Part shown: positions 10,345 to 21,374 of the stretch, in pieces
Layout of the letters: each line of letters begins with the position of its first letter
Numbering within the stretch: position 1 is the stretch's first letter
From: Auriscalpium vulgare
Lineage: Eukaryota > Basidiomycota > Agaricomycetes > Russulales > Auriscalpiaceae
Direction of reading: 5' to 3'
Length of the DNA stretch: 64,000 nucleotides
Assembly (NCBI GenBank): GCA_019915015.1
Contig: JAHBBC010000011.1
Coordinates: 1,116,001 to 1,180,000, forward strand
Program-made: the position numbers and the translations under genes
Notes under the pieces: model-generated
Database searches by the model: none
The model's input: the letters and a program-made list of their open reading frames with translations, nothing else
What the model was told of the DNA's origin: nothing

Positions 10345-12481
10345 ATGGCTTCTTTTCTCTCCACCGCCCTCCTCGCCCTCGTCCTCACCACCTCCGCTTT
10401 TGCCTCTCCCACACCACGTACGTGCCGGACCCAACCCTCCGATCCCGCGTTTCCACGTCCTTCTCAATGGGCTGCACTCAATGAGTCCGTCGATGGCCGG
10501 CTACTCAATGTCGTGCCGACCGCGAAGTTCTGCATGGAGCGAGGTGGATGCTCAGATGTTCTGTGGAATAGCAGTGTGTGGAGGGCGAGCGTTCCGGAGC
10601 GATGAATTCGGTGCGTCGAACATAGTCTCTGAGTCGCATCGAGGCTAATTTCATCTCGGGCTTCCGGTGCTTAGAATAATTGGGAGCAGGTTCGTTCACC
10701 TTTGAGAGGTCTCAGCCGTCATGTTGACGCCGCGAAAGGACTATGCAGGCAACGGGTCTCTCTGCATCTTCAATTCCACCACATGCGGTCAAAGCAATGT
10801 CCCGCTCTTCGCCATCAACGCAACTTCGCCCGCTCATCTCCAGGTAATCCAGCTTCATTCGCCATAATACGTGCATCTGACGCGCTACACTAGGCAGGCG
10901 TTCGCTTCGCGACGACGCACAATCTCCGCCTGGCCATCAAAGCTTCCGGACATGACTTCCTTGGGCGCTCAACAGCACGAGACTCACTCCTCCTCTGGAC
11001 CCAATATTTTCGGAATATCACCTTCTCCGACGACGCGGAAACAGTGACTGTCGGCAGCGGCGTCGGTCTGAAGGATCTGTACGCCGCTGCAAAGGCCAGA
11101 GGAAAGATATTTGTGGGCGGGACAGCTTGGACGGTCGCGGCGGCCGGTGGGTATGCGCAGGGCGGCGGGCACTCGGCGTTCTCGCCTGTGCTAGGTCTCG
11201 CTGTGGACAATGCTGTCGGTGAGTTGTGAGCAACCGGCTATACACACGGCGTTGGGCTGACGTGAGAGACAGAGTACAACATCGTACTCGCAAATGGTGC
11301 CTTTGTTGCCGCCAATGCCACCTCGCATCCTGACCGTGAGCACAATCCAAATTGTACTCATATTCGCGAACTGACATACACAGTCTTCTGGGCCCTCCGC
11401 GGCGGCGGCGCGGGCAGCTGGGGCGTCCTCACGTCCGTGACCTACCGCACACACCCCACCTTCCCCGCAACGCTGCACCAAGCAACTTTCGTCGCGCCAT
11501 CCTCCCTCCTCGCTGGACGCCTCCTTGCTGCACACGCGCGCCACATCCCCACGCTCGACGCTCTACGTGCAGGGCAGTACTTCTACCTGCGCGGTGCGCC
11601 CGGCAACGGCAGCAGCACGCTCAGCCTCACGACGATCGCACCGCACGTAACGAGCGGTGCGGTACTCGCGGGCCACATGGAGCCGCTGCTGGATGCGGCC
11701 CGCGCGATGGGCGTGGCCGTGCAAGGCGAGCTGACACTCACCGCGCTCGCGAACGACATCGTGCCGAACGCGGAGTGGGCGATCGAGGCGATCGTCGGGG
11801 GGCTGTCGACGGCGGACGCGCCGCGCCGCGTTGTTCCGTTCCAAGACGACATCGCGGGCCATAATGTGATCATGGGCTCACGCCTCATTCCAGAGAAGGT
11901 GTATACGAATGGCGGCGTGGACGCGTTCGCGGGCACGTTTACGCGGATTCTGGACATGGGCGTGCCTGGGTGAGTTGATGGAGCACTTCCGCTGTCTGTG
12001 GTGGCATGCGCTGAGGGTGACGCGGGGCAGGATCCATGGGCACTTAGTCGCGGGCGGGAAGGTCGCGGAGAACGCGCACATCAACAGCTCCGTGACACCC
12101 AAATGGCGCACTGCAAAGACACACGTCAGTCTCCCGTCTTCCACATCGCCAAGTACTGCACTTACCTCTATGGTATACGAGCAGATTCTCATCAGCCGCT
12201 CGTGGCCTGACACAACTGCGCCTGCCCTGGTCGAGCAGCTCCGGTATAACTTCACGCACACTGCGATGCCGCTCCTCGTCGGTCTCACGGGCGAGCACGA
12301 CAGCGGTGCGTACTCGAGTGAGGCGGATGTGCGCGAGCCGAACTTCCAGACGACGTTCTACGGGCCACACTACACGATACTGTCGGCGGTGAAGGCGCGG
12401 TATGACCCGAGCGATCTGTTCATCGTTGGCGCGGGTGTCGGCAGCGAACGTTGGGACGTATCTGGGATGTGTCGCGTATGA
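10345..12481 (+). CDS. secreted FAD-linked oxidoreductase (BBE/VAO family)
   Basis: The product starts with a clear signal peptide (MASFLSTALLALVLTTSAFA) and continues with a PCMH-type FAD-binding domain: LRLAIKASGHDFLGRST, where the His is the expected covalent FAD ligand, then TVGSGVGLKDLYAAAKARGK and AAAGGYAQGGGHSAFSPVLG. LFWALRGGGAGSWGVLTSVT follows the FAD domain, and the C-terminus ends YDPSDLFIVGAGVGSERWD, the berberine-bridge-enzyme tail. The Cys that gives bicovalent FAD in berberine bridge enzymes is not seen, so a single His link is likely. Such enzymes oxidise alcohols, sugars or secondary metabolites outside the cell and release hydrogen peroxide. At least six short introns. It converges on the repeat-peptide gene (13318-13856), which makes a role in modifying that peptide conceivable but unproven. 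Confidence 0.85.
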
Positions 12482-13317
12482 CCATTGACGACTCATAGTC
12501 TAGACTCTCCTTGACCTATCCAGCGCCCTGAAGCCCAGGTAGTAGGCAGCAAGGCTCTTTGGTTGTCCCCCGAGCGCATCTGCGCATAGTTATACTTATG
12601 CCTACCCTCCGTCGCCATCATCTGCGCACAATCCAGCTATGAACCGGAAGGAACCCTCGATCAGCATCTCTACCCGCGTCGGTCCGTTGCAAATTGAGAC
12701 GTCGTGCGATGCTATCGTCATATTCAGACATGGGTGGTGAGAAGCGGAGGGCTGAAATCATGGCTAGTGGCAAATGTGCGGGCCCCGGGCGCCTCAACGT
12801 TGCGTGTGCGCCGTGCGGAGGCTTCGGTGAAGTTACAGTAAGTTCACGGTGAATCGAGTCGACAGATACAACTCGCAGGCTCTTCTACGTGTACAAATAC
12901 CACTTTGTCCCGTCGATCACTCTCCCCGAACAAGGACAACAACAGCAAAAACAACAACCAAAACAACAGTAAAAACAAAACAAAAACAGCAGCACAAACG
13001 ACAGCAATATATAGAAAGAAACCTGTTAGATAACAAACGCAAGCGGGCCGGGTATACTGGTGGGCTTCTTACCTGGTCATTGTCTGCCGCTGCCCAATCT
13101 TCTGGAGCCAACGATATCAAGTCCACATGTACCGCGCAGAGCTCCATAGGTACAGATCCAAAGTTTTCGCACGGTCACAGATTTTCAAGACTAGAAGCAC
13201 ATTGACACTAACTATTAACTCGGAGGGCAAGAACATAATACGTCGAAGACTATTTCATCACCGCGTGCGATCCATACAACATCCAATCCAACCCCACGAA
13301 CTTGACTTCGCCTACCA
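12482..13317. other. intergenic, CAA-rich low-complexity tract
   Basis: Between two convergent genes. At about 12930-13010 the plus strand is a run of AAC/CAA/AAAAC words, with few other bases. A 33-codon frame from the ATG at 12640 has no support. The stretch probably holds both 3' UTRs. Confidence 0.45.
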
Positions 13318-13856
13318 CTAGCCCTCGAGAGTGTCGCGACGCCAGTTGTCGGGAAGAGCGAGGTCGGGGCTGACCTCGCCGCGACGCCAGTTGTCAGGCA
13401 GAGCGAGGTCGGGGCTGATTTCGCCGCGACGCCAGTTGTCGGGAAGAGCGAGGTCGGGGGTGACCTCACCGCGACGCCAGTTGTCGGGAAGAGCGAGGTC
13501 GGGGGTGACCTCGCCGCGACGCCAGTTGTCGGGAAGAGCGAGGTCGGGGGTGACCTCACCGCGACGCCAGTTGTCGGGAAGAGCAAGGTCGGGGGTGACC
13601 TCGCCGCGACGCCAGTTGTCGGGAAGAGCGAGGTCGGGGCTGACCTCACCGCGACGCCAGTTGTCGGGAAGAGCGAGGTCGGGGCTCTCCTCGCGGAGGC
13701 TACAGCGTGCAGAAGGTGACAAGTTAGCAAAGCGCGTACGGAGGCAACAACCTGAATAACTCACGTCAGACCAGCCGGAGCGGCGACGGGCGCAGCAAAT
13801 GCGGGAGCGAACGCGGCGGCAAGCGCAAGCGTCACGAATGTAACGGTCAAATGCAT
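13318..13856 (-). CDS. secreted Kex2-processed repeat peptide precursor (KEP-like)
   Basis: Two exons, 13765-13856 and 13318-13699, joined across a 65-nt intron (13700-13764, GTGAGT..TAG), give a 157-residue protein. It opens with a hydrophobic signal peptide (MHLTVTFVTLALAAAFAPAF) that probably ends at an Ala-x-Ala site, then a short Ala/Pro pro-segment. The remainder is eight copies of a 15-residue unit, GEVTPDLALPDNWRR in its main form: one ESP start, two GEVSP, four GEVTP and one GEISP. Every unit ends with Trp-Arg-Arg, the dibasic site cut by the Golgi protease Kex2. The protein stops five residues after the last Arg-Arg (DTLEG). The expected products are eight near-identical 11-13-residue acidic peptides ending in Asn-Trp. 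This design is that of fungal KEPs, which include ribosomal peptide precursors and secreted repetitive proteins. No Cys or Tyr is in the core, so Trp, Asn or Asp would be the likely sites of any modification. Confidence 0.8.
13321..13690 (-). repeat. 45-bp coding tandem repeat, 8 copies
   Basis: Eight units of 45 bp encode the repeats of the precursor gene. Units differ at a few bases only, mostly silent or changing Val-Ser, Val-Thr and Ile-Ser before the Pro. The length is an exact multiple of three and all units keep the frame and the Arg-Arg pair, as expected if the array expands or contracts by unequal crossing over while the peptide is kept by selection. Confidence 0.9.
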
Positions 13857-13937
13857 GCTTGGTGAAGAGTATGAAATGGTTATGAGATTCAAAGGACTGC
13901 AAACGAGCTGAGGTGACAGACGGCACAGACGTACTGT

Positions 13938-13944
13938 ATTTATA
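13938..13944 (-). promoter_or_regulatory. TATA box of the repeat-peptide gene
   Basis: TATAAAT on the minus strand, about 82 bp upstream of the ATG at 13856. A clear TATA box is more usual for highly expressed or regulated fungal genes, such as those for small secreted proteins, than for housekeeping genes. Not verified by transcript data. Confidence 0.45.
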
Positions 13945-14390
13945 AGGATGGCGAAGAGCCACGCTCTCCACATGTTGCAGAGGCAGAACGGCGATTTGAC
14001 TCAATAGTCGGTAGAGACATGATGACCGAGTGTAGACTGTATAGATGTCGGAGCGCCGGATAGCAATATCCTGCTTGCAGCATGCTTCTCCGTGGCGCAG
14101 TCTTTCAGAGTCATTCAGTCATCAGGAGATGCAGCAATACTTAGATTTTGCCTTGACTAGGCATCCAGTCGTCCGCCTGAGCCTAGTATAGAGAGACCGC
14201 AAGCTGACAATGTACATTCGGTGGAGCATGGAAGCTGCTGGCTCCAAGTGCAGCCTATTCACCGTTGCATCTTCGGGGGTAGCTAGGGGTAGCTGCAGCT
14301 CGAGGCAGAAGCCTAGTCTCCGTTGCCGACCACGCGCGGAAAACAGTCGTTCCGCAAGCACAGCCAGCCGGATAATACTCCCGGATATTC
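13945..14390. other. spacer between repeat-peptide gene and transposon array
   Basis: No supported gene. It should contain the upstream promoter of the repeat-peptide gene. The transposon array begins at 14394 after the target trinucleotide AAT. Confidence 0.45.
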
Positions 14391-14592
14391 AATAGGGGAG
14401 CTCAGAGTAGACCGTTTTCGTTTCCGTTTCGTTTTCAAACGCCTTTCGTTTTCGATTCGGCCCGCGGCATAAGTGACCCGATGTGTGACAATCGTGTGAC
14501 TTTAGGTGACGCTCGCGTTGTGCGGCGTCTTCGTGTCTCACACACTCATTCCCTCGCGATACCTCCTTAATCTACACTCTCCTACTCTCTTA

Positions 14593-16189
14593 ATGCCCCG
14601 GAAACGCGGCCGCTCGGACTCCGACCAGCCTGAGACAGCTCCGGGCAAGAAATCCCGTGAGGAGAACATCAGCTGGGGCACAAATAAGAAGCCAAATGAG
14701 CTGCTCCTGCAGCTCATCACGGAGCTCGAACAGCCGCAAAATCGCAAGGTTATGTTTGGTAACAAGCGTGGTGAGGTATGCAGGTGGCCCACGCATCATC
14801 TGGGCTTTGTTACTGACATCTTTCCAGAAGAAAAGCGGAGAAAGTAAGGTCGCAGCGGGTCAGCGGCTTGCTCGCATCCTCTGGAAGGATGCTCCGGACT
14901 CGGATTTCGTCAGTCTGGGAGCAAAGGTGCTCGGGAAAATAAATCAGTATGTCCATACCCTTATTGGATGCCTCATACGTGCTCACAGGCTTGTGTAGGC
15001 TACGCATCACCTATCACTCCAAGGTTCGGCGCATTAAGTGCACGGGTGGAGGTGTCCTCACTGGGAATGAGGCCATCGTCGACACAGGTGATGCCGACGA
15101 TGGTCCAGATGAGTATTTGGTCTGCTACATAGGGCCAGATGGCCCATCCGAGGATACCGATGCACGCCACAAGAATATCTGGCGTAAGTTCATTTTGTGA
15201 TCTCCGATGAGCACGCTGGAGGCTAACACATCCTGTGCAGAGGAGATCGAGGCCGAGTTCGCTGTCTTCCCCCGAATTCACGCGATCCTTGCCACCCGCC
15301 CAAATGAAAACCCGATCATCATCACGACTGGGGTTGGTCCGGACGGTCACCGCACAGTGCACTATCAGCCTCCCGACGACGCGCCACCTGTGCGGCAACC
15401 GCGCGAAGAGGACATAGACCCCGTCCTACGCGTTCACGATGGCCCGGCGCCTCTCGCGCAAGACTCTTCTGCGACCGCACCCGGCCCGGGATCGCCACCG
15501 CAGACGCCACACACTCCCAAAGAGAACCGCGTGCCGCCCTCGTCGCAAGCAAGTGCGAAGAAGACTCCCGCACACCTGTCGGAAGAGAAGCTGGAGAGCT
15601 TGAAGGGTCGCTTCAAGCCCACGTCACGCACCGGCATTCAAGACATACTGAAGGAGTCCATCGAGTAAGTAATACTAGTTGTTGGTAATGCACGTGGACT
15701 AATTCATGTGGCAGGCGTAGCTTTGCGGTGTCAAAGGAAGAGAACATCCGCAAAGCTGTCGACAGGCTGCGCGATGACATGAATAGTCTTCGCCAAGACG
15801 CTCGCGATCGCCACGACCGCCTCTTTCGTGAGCTGCAGATTGGCTTGTGGACGAACGATGAGTATCGCCGCAAGTCGGAAGCACTTGACGATGACCTTCA
15901 GCTGCAGCTTCAAGATCTCCGTGAAAATATATCGCGCCTTCAGAATCCTCCTCTGGTTGTCGCCGCCGCTACGCCCGCTCGTTCCATCTCACGCACGGGC
16001 TCTATGTCAACCGCTGCATCGACGCCTTCATCTCTGCCGCGCGCATCGACACCTCCGGATGATGAGCCCGAGAGCGAGATGACAAGCCAGAGAGAAAATA
16101 GTCCTCCCTGGGATGAGAGCCAGTTGGACAGAGATCTTGGACGAGGATCATCTGTGGTTCCAGACGAGTTGGAGCGAGGCTTAGTCTGA
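14593..16189 (+). CDS. Harbinger ORF1, DNA-binding accessory protein (copy 1)
   Basis: Five exons (14593-14775, 14828-14946, 14999-15183, 15241-15664, 15715-16189) splice with GT..AG introns into 461 residues. The start is basic (MPRKRGRSDSDQPETAPGKK). The segment NELLLQLITELEQPQNRKVM looks like the first helices of the Myb/SANT-like or trihelix fold seen in ORF1 proteins of PIF/Harbinger elements in plants and animals; that match is inference. A Pro/Ser-rich middle follows, then a predicted coiled coil around VSKEENIRKAVDRLRDDMNS and an acidic tail. By analogy it would bind the element ends and bring the transposase to the nucleus. Convergent with the transposase. Copies 1 and 2 are identical here as far as I could compare. 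Confidence 0.75.
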
Positions 16190-16304
16190 TCATTTTGCTT
16201 TTGTCCTTTCTAACTGCAGCCTCTCATTTAATGCTACACAGTCCTTTCTTCTTTCTGATTATATCTCTCTTACTCTTTACAATCTCAGATTTAATCTTGT
16301 TCAT

Positions 16305-17628
16305 TTATACAAGTCCTGCTCGTTGAGCGGCTACTATTTCTGCCACAAGGCCACGTCTCCTAGCCTCGCAATCATCATCCTCTGTGATATCATCATCTAT
16401 AGGATCATCTGGCTCCCCCCTATCGTCCTCTTCCTGAGCACGTGAGTGCCAAGTCGCAAAGCTTGTCCCACTCGCCCATCCTTCGATGTCGAGCACTGCG
16501 TTGTGCAAGATGATGCAACATGAAATCCACCGACACGCTCGTATATGGTCCCGATTGTAACGGATATTGAGCCGTAAGCCACGAAGGGATTGCCATCGGC
16601 CCTTGAGTGCACCCATGGTGTGTTCAGAGCGAACGCGTAGGCGAGCTACGTGTTTGTCGAATAAGGCATTTGAGCGGTCTAACGACGCTGGTTTCTTGTG
16701 AACTGGGATGGTCCGCGAGCTGACAGGGTACGCAGAGTCACCCCATGCAAACTCGTCACCTCTGAAGAACCAGTCGGTATGCTTGACAGCTGCAGTATGC
16801 TCAAATGCAGATGCATCATGAGCAGAACCGGTCATGCCAAGCGAATAGTCAACGATTCGTAGATTCGACGGTGTATTGCCAATCTGTGTACAGATATGTC
16901 AGTCAGGAGCTATTAGAAGATATCCAGCATACCTGGACGTTGAACCCATAGTTGCACTTCCTTGTGTAGTACGCGTCACCGTCGAGGCCGGGGCGACTGT
17001 ACAGGACAACAATTGTCCCGTCGTACATCACCCATCCCTCCCTCCAGGTGGATCCCGTGAAACCAAGCTGCTCATCAATCCACCTTTTCTCGACCTCTTT
17101 CTCCTCCTCTGTTAGCGGCCGTACAAACATCCCATGCAAGGACATCAGCGCCTCCTGACATCTCTCCGTGTATAGCTCCACAGCGCCCTCTGAACAGCCC
17201 GCTGCACGGCTGATATCCTCGAGAGATGCGCCATTGCCATAGCGACCCATACGGTACAGGGTCACCGCTAATTGCGTTCGGATATCCTCCTGCGGGGTGT
17301 TCGAGTTGTTCTGGAATACGGGATGACCCTCGATGAGGCCAAGGATAGTGTCGAAGACGTGGGGAGAGACACGGAGCATGTTGATAAAGCGGTGGTGATG
17401 GGCAGGATCCTGTGCATACTCCCATGCAAGCTGGAGATTGCCGGCTTTAACGACGGGAGGACGGGGGTTGATGTAGCGGGAGGATAGGATGGTGTGAAGG
17501 ATTGAGCTATCGCGTTGGAGCTGCTCCATCATAGCTGTGGCTGAAGATGGAGGCATGAGTGCCATCTGGATAGCCATATATGTGATGTATGCGTCGATAA
17601 TCTCATCGTGGTAGGTAGCACGGGCCAT
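16305..17628 (-). CDS. PIF/Harbinger DDE transposase, HARBI1-like (copy 1)
   Basis: Two exons (16933-17628 and 16305-16883) join across a 49-nt intron into 424 residues. The N-terminal half has a helix-turn-helix-like stretch (NGASLEDISRAAGCSEGAVE). The DDE_Tnp_4 catalytic domain shows the three acidic residues: Asp in VMYDGTIVVLYSRPG, Asp in FAWGDSAYPV and Glu in RSEHTMGALKGRW. HARBI1-type nucleases cut the element ends and insert with a 3-bp target duplication. Conserved CIILHNAVLD near the end is typical. Length is normal for the family and nothing is disrupted. Confidence 0.92.
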
Positions 17629-17983
17629 GGCTGGTGGAAGAGCTCGAAAGCAATGGCGGCGGTGTCGCGCAGCGGCGTAGATTGAGTGACATTATGTAAT
17701 ATCACGCCGGGGCGCCGAATCGAAAACGAAAGGCGTTTGAAAACGAAACGGAAACGAAAACGGTCTACTCTGAGCTCCCCTAATAGGGGAGCTCAGAGTA
17801 GACCGTTTTCGTTTCCGTTTCGTTTTCAAACGCCTTTCGTTTTCGATTCGGCCCGCGGCATAAGTGACCCGATGTGTGACAATCGTGTGACTTTAGGTGA
17901 CGCTCGCGTTGTGCGGCGTCTTCGTGTCTCACACACTCATTCCCTCGCGATACCTCCTTAATCTACACTCTCCTACTCTCTTA

Positions 17984-19580
17984 ATGCCCCGGAAACGCGG
18001 CCGCTCGGACTCCGACCAGCCTGAGACAGCTCCGGGCAAGAAATCCCGTGAGGAGAACATCAGCTGGGGCACAAATAAGAAGCCAAATGAGCTGCTCCTG
18101 CAGCTCATCACGGAGCTCGAACAGCCGCAAAATCGCAAGGTTATGTTTGGTAACAAGCGTGGTGAGGTATGCAGGTGGCCCACGCATCATCTGGGCTTTG
18201 TTACTGACATCTTTCCAGAAGAAAAGCGGAGAAAGTAAGGTCGCAGCGGGTCAGCGGCTTGCTCGCATCCTCTGGAAGGATGCTCCGGACTCGGATTTCG
18301 TCAGTCTGGGAGCAAAGGTGCTCGGGAAAATAAATCAGTATGTCCATACCCTTATTGGATGCCTCATACGTGCTCACAGGCTTGTGTAGGCTACGCATCA
18401 CCTATCACTCCAAGGTTCGGCGCATTAAGTGCACGGGTGGAGGTGTCCTCACTGGGAATGAGGCCATCGTCGACACAGGTGATGCCGACGATGGTCCAGA
18501 TGAGTATTTGGTCTGCTACATAGGGCCAGATGGCCCATCCGAGGATACCGATGCACGCCACAAGAATATCTGGCGTAAGTTCATTTTGTGATCTCCGATG
18601 AGCACGCTGGAGGCTAACACATCCTGTGCAGAGGAGATCGAGGCCGAGTTCGCTGTCTTCCCCCGAATTCACGCGATCCTTGCCACCCGCCCAAATGAAA
18701 ACCCGATCATCATCACGACTGGGGTTGGTCCGGACGGTCACCGCACAGTGCACTATCAGCCTCCCGACGACGCGCCACCTGTGCGGCAACCGCGCGAAGA
18801 GGACATAGACCCCGTCCTACGCGTTCACGATGGCCCGGCGCCTCTCGCGCAAGACTCTTCTGCGACCGCACCCGGCCCGGGATCGCCACCGCAGACGCCA
18901 CACACTCCCAAAGAGAACCGCGTGCCGCCCTCGTCGCAAGCAAGTGCGAAGAAGACTCCCGCACACCTGTCGGAAGAGAAGCTGGAGAGCTTGAAGGGTC
19001 GCTTCAAGCCCACGTCACGCACCGGCATTCAAGACATACTGAAGGAGTCCATCGAGTAAGTAATACTAGTTGTTGGTAATGCACGTGGACTAATTCATGT
19101 GGCAGGCGTAGCTTTGCGGTGTCAAAGGAAGAGAACATCCGCAAAGCTGTCGACAGGCTGCGCGATGACATGAATAGTCTTCGCCAAGACGCTCGCGATC
19201 GCCACGACCGCCTCTTTCGTGAGCTGCAGATTGGCTTGTGGACGAACGATGAGTATCGCCGCAAGTCGGAAGCACTTGACGATGACCTTCAGCTGCAGCT
19301 TCAAGATCTCCGTGAAAATATATCGCGCCTTCAGAATCCTCCTCTGGTTGTCGCCGCCGCTACGCCCGCTCGTTCCATCTCACGCACGGGCTCTATGTCA
19401 ACCGCTGCATCGACGCCTTCATCTCTGCCGCGCGCATCGACACCTCCGGATGATGAGCCCGAGAGCGAGATGACAAGCCAGAGAGAAAATAGTCCTCCCT
19501 GGGATGAGAGCCAGTTGGACAGAGATCTTGGACGAGGATCATCTGTGGTTCCAGACGAGTTGGAGCGAGGCTTAGTCTGA
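17984..19580 (+). CDS. Harbinger ORF1 (copy 2)
   Basis: Same five-exon structure as copy 1, shifted by 3391 bp, with the same 461-residue product and no break. Confidence 0.75.
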
Positions 19581-19695
19581 TCATTTTGCTTTTGTCCTTT
19601 CTAACTGCAGCCTCTCATTTAATGCTACACAGTCCTTTCTTCTTTCTGATTATATCTCTCTTACTCTTTACAATCTCAGATTTAATCTTGTTCAT

Positions 19696-21019
19696 TTATA
19701 CAAGTCCTGCTCGTTGAGCGGCTACTATTTCTGCCACAAGGCCACGTCTCCTAGCCTCGCAATCATCATCCTCTGTGATATCATCATCTATAGGATCATC
19801 TGGCTCCCCCCTATCGTCCTCTTCCTGAGCACGTGAGTGCCAAGTCGCAAAGCTTGTCCCACTCGCCCATCCTTCGATGTCGAGCACTGCGTTGTGCAAG
19901 ATGATGCAACATGAAATCCACCGACACGCTCGTATATGGTCCCGATTGTAACGGATATTGAGCCGTAAGCCACGAAGGGATTGCCATCGGCCCTTGAGTG
20001 CACCCATGGTGTGTTCAGAGCGAACGCGTAGGCGAGCTACGTGTTTGTCGAATAAGGCATTTGAGCGGTCTAACGACGCTGGTTTCTTGTGAACTGGGAT
20101 GGTCCGCGAGCTGACAGGGTACGCAGAGTCACCCCATGCAAACTCGTCACCTCTGAAGAACCAGTCGGTATGCTTGACAGCTGCAGTATGCTCAAATGCA
20201 GATGCATCATGAGCAGAACCGGTCATGCCAAGCGAATAGTCAACGATTCGTAGATTCGACGGTGTATTGCCAATCTGTGTACAGATATGTCAGTCAGGAG
20301 CTATTAGAAGATATCCAGCATACCTGGACGTTGAACCCATAGTTGCACTTCCTTGTGTAGTACGCGTCACCGTCGAGGCCGGGGCGACTGTACAGGACAA
20401 CAATTGTCCCGTCGTACATCACCCATCCCTCCCTCCAGGTGGATCCCGTGAAACCAAGCTGCTCATCAATCCACCTTTTCTCGACCTCTTTCTCCTCCTC
20501 TGTTAGCGGCCGTACAAACATCCCATGCAAGGACATCAGCGCCTCCTGACATCTCTCCGTGTATAGCTCCACAGCGCCCTCTGAACAGCCCGCTGCACGG
20601 CTGATATCCTCGAGAGATGCGCCATTGCCATAGCGACCCATACGGTACAGGGTCACCGCTAATTGCGTTCGGATATCCTCCTGCGGGGTGTTCGAGTTGT
20701 TCTGGAATACGGGATGACCCTCGATGAGGCCAAGGATAGTGTCGAAGACGTGGGGAGAGACACGGAGCATGTTGATAAAGCGGTGGTGATGGGCAGGATC
20801 CTGTGCATACTCCCATGCAAGCTGGAGATTGCCGGCTTTAACGACGGGAGGACGGGGGTTGATGTAGCGGGAGGATAGGATGGTGTGAAGGATTGAGCTA
20901 TCGCGTTGGAGCTGCTCCATCATAGCTGTGGCTGAAGATGGAGGCATGAGTGCCATCTGGATAGCCATATATGTGATGTATGCGTCGATAATCTCATCGT
21001 GGTAGGTAGCACGGGCCAT
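19696..21019 (-). CDS. PIF/Harbinger transposase (copy 2)
   Basis: Same two-exon gene as in copy 1, shifted by 3391 bp. All three catalytic acidic residues are kept and the frame is open. Confidence 0.92.
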
Positions 21020-21374
21020 GGCTGGTGGAAGAGCTCGAAAGCAATGGCGGCGGTGTCGCGCAGCGGCGTAGATTGAGTGACATTATGTAATATCACGCCG
21101 GGGCGCCGAATCGAAAACGAAAGGCGTTTGAAAACGAAACGGAAACGAAAACGGTCTACTCTGAGCTCCCCTAATAGGGGAGCTCAGAGTAGACCGTTTT
21201 CGTTTCCGTTTCGTTTTCAAACGCCTTTCGTTTTCGATTCGGCCCGCGGCATAAGTGACCCGATGTGTGACAATCGTGTGACTTTAGGTGACGCTCGCGT
21301 TGTGCGGCGTCTTCGTGTCTCACACACTCATTCCCTCGCGATACCTCCTTAATCTACACTCTCCTACTCTCTTA

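Larger units (their letters stand above)
14394..17781. mobile_element. PIF/Harbinger DNA transposon, copy 1
   Basis: A 3388-bp element with perfect 68-bp terminal inverted repeats (14394-14461 and 17714-17781) starting AGGGGAGCTCAGAGTAGACC. The trinucleotide AAT stands on both sides and fits a 3-bp target duplication, the size made by PIF/Harbinger elements. Inside are two convergent genes: ORF1 (plus, 14593-16189) and a DDE transposase (minus, 17628-16305), with only about 115 bp between their stops. All reading frames are intact, so this copy could be active. It is the first of three tandem copies. Confidence 0.93.
17785..21172. mobile_element. PIF/Harbinger DNA transposon, copy 2
   Basis: A second 3388-bp copy in the same orientation, starting three bases after copy 1 ends. 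I see no difference from copy 1 in the stretches compared, including both 68-bp ends and all exons. The junction reads CTCCCCT-AAT-AGGGGAG, so two inverted ends and one AAT form a 139-bp palindrome. Both genes are intact. Confidence 0.93.

Noticed and set aside
13321..13690. CRISPR-like regular repeat
   Set aside because: The 45-bp units are directly contiguous with no unique spacers, encode a repeat protein and lie in a fungal genome.
13331..13759. Plus-strand 142-residue Arg/Ser-rich repeat frame (RRQLSGRARSG units)
   Set aside because: It is antisense to the repeat-peptide gene. The minus strand has the signal peptide, the intron and the Kex2 sites, so the plus frame is a by-product of a 45-bp repeat that keeps all frames open.
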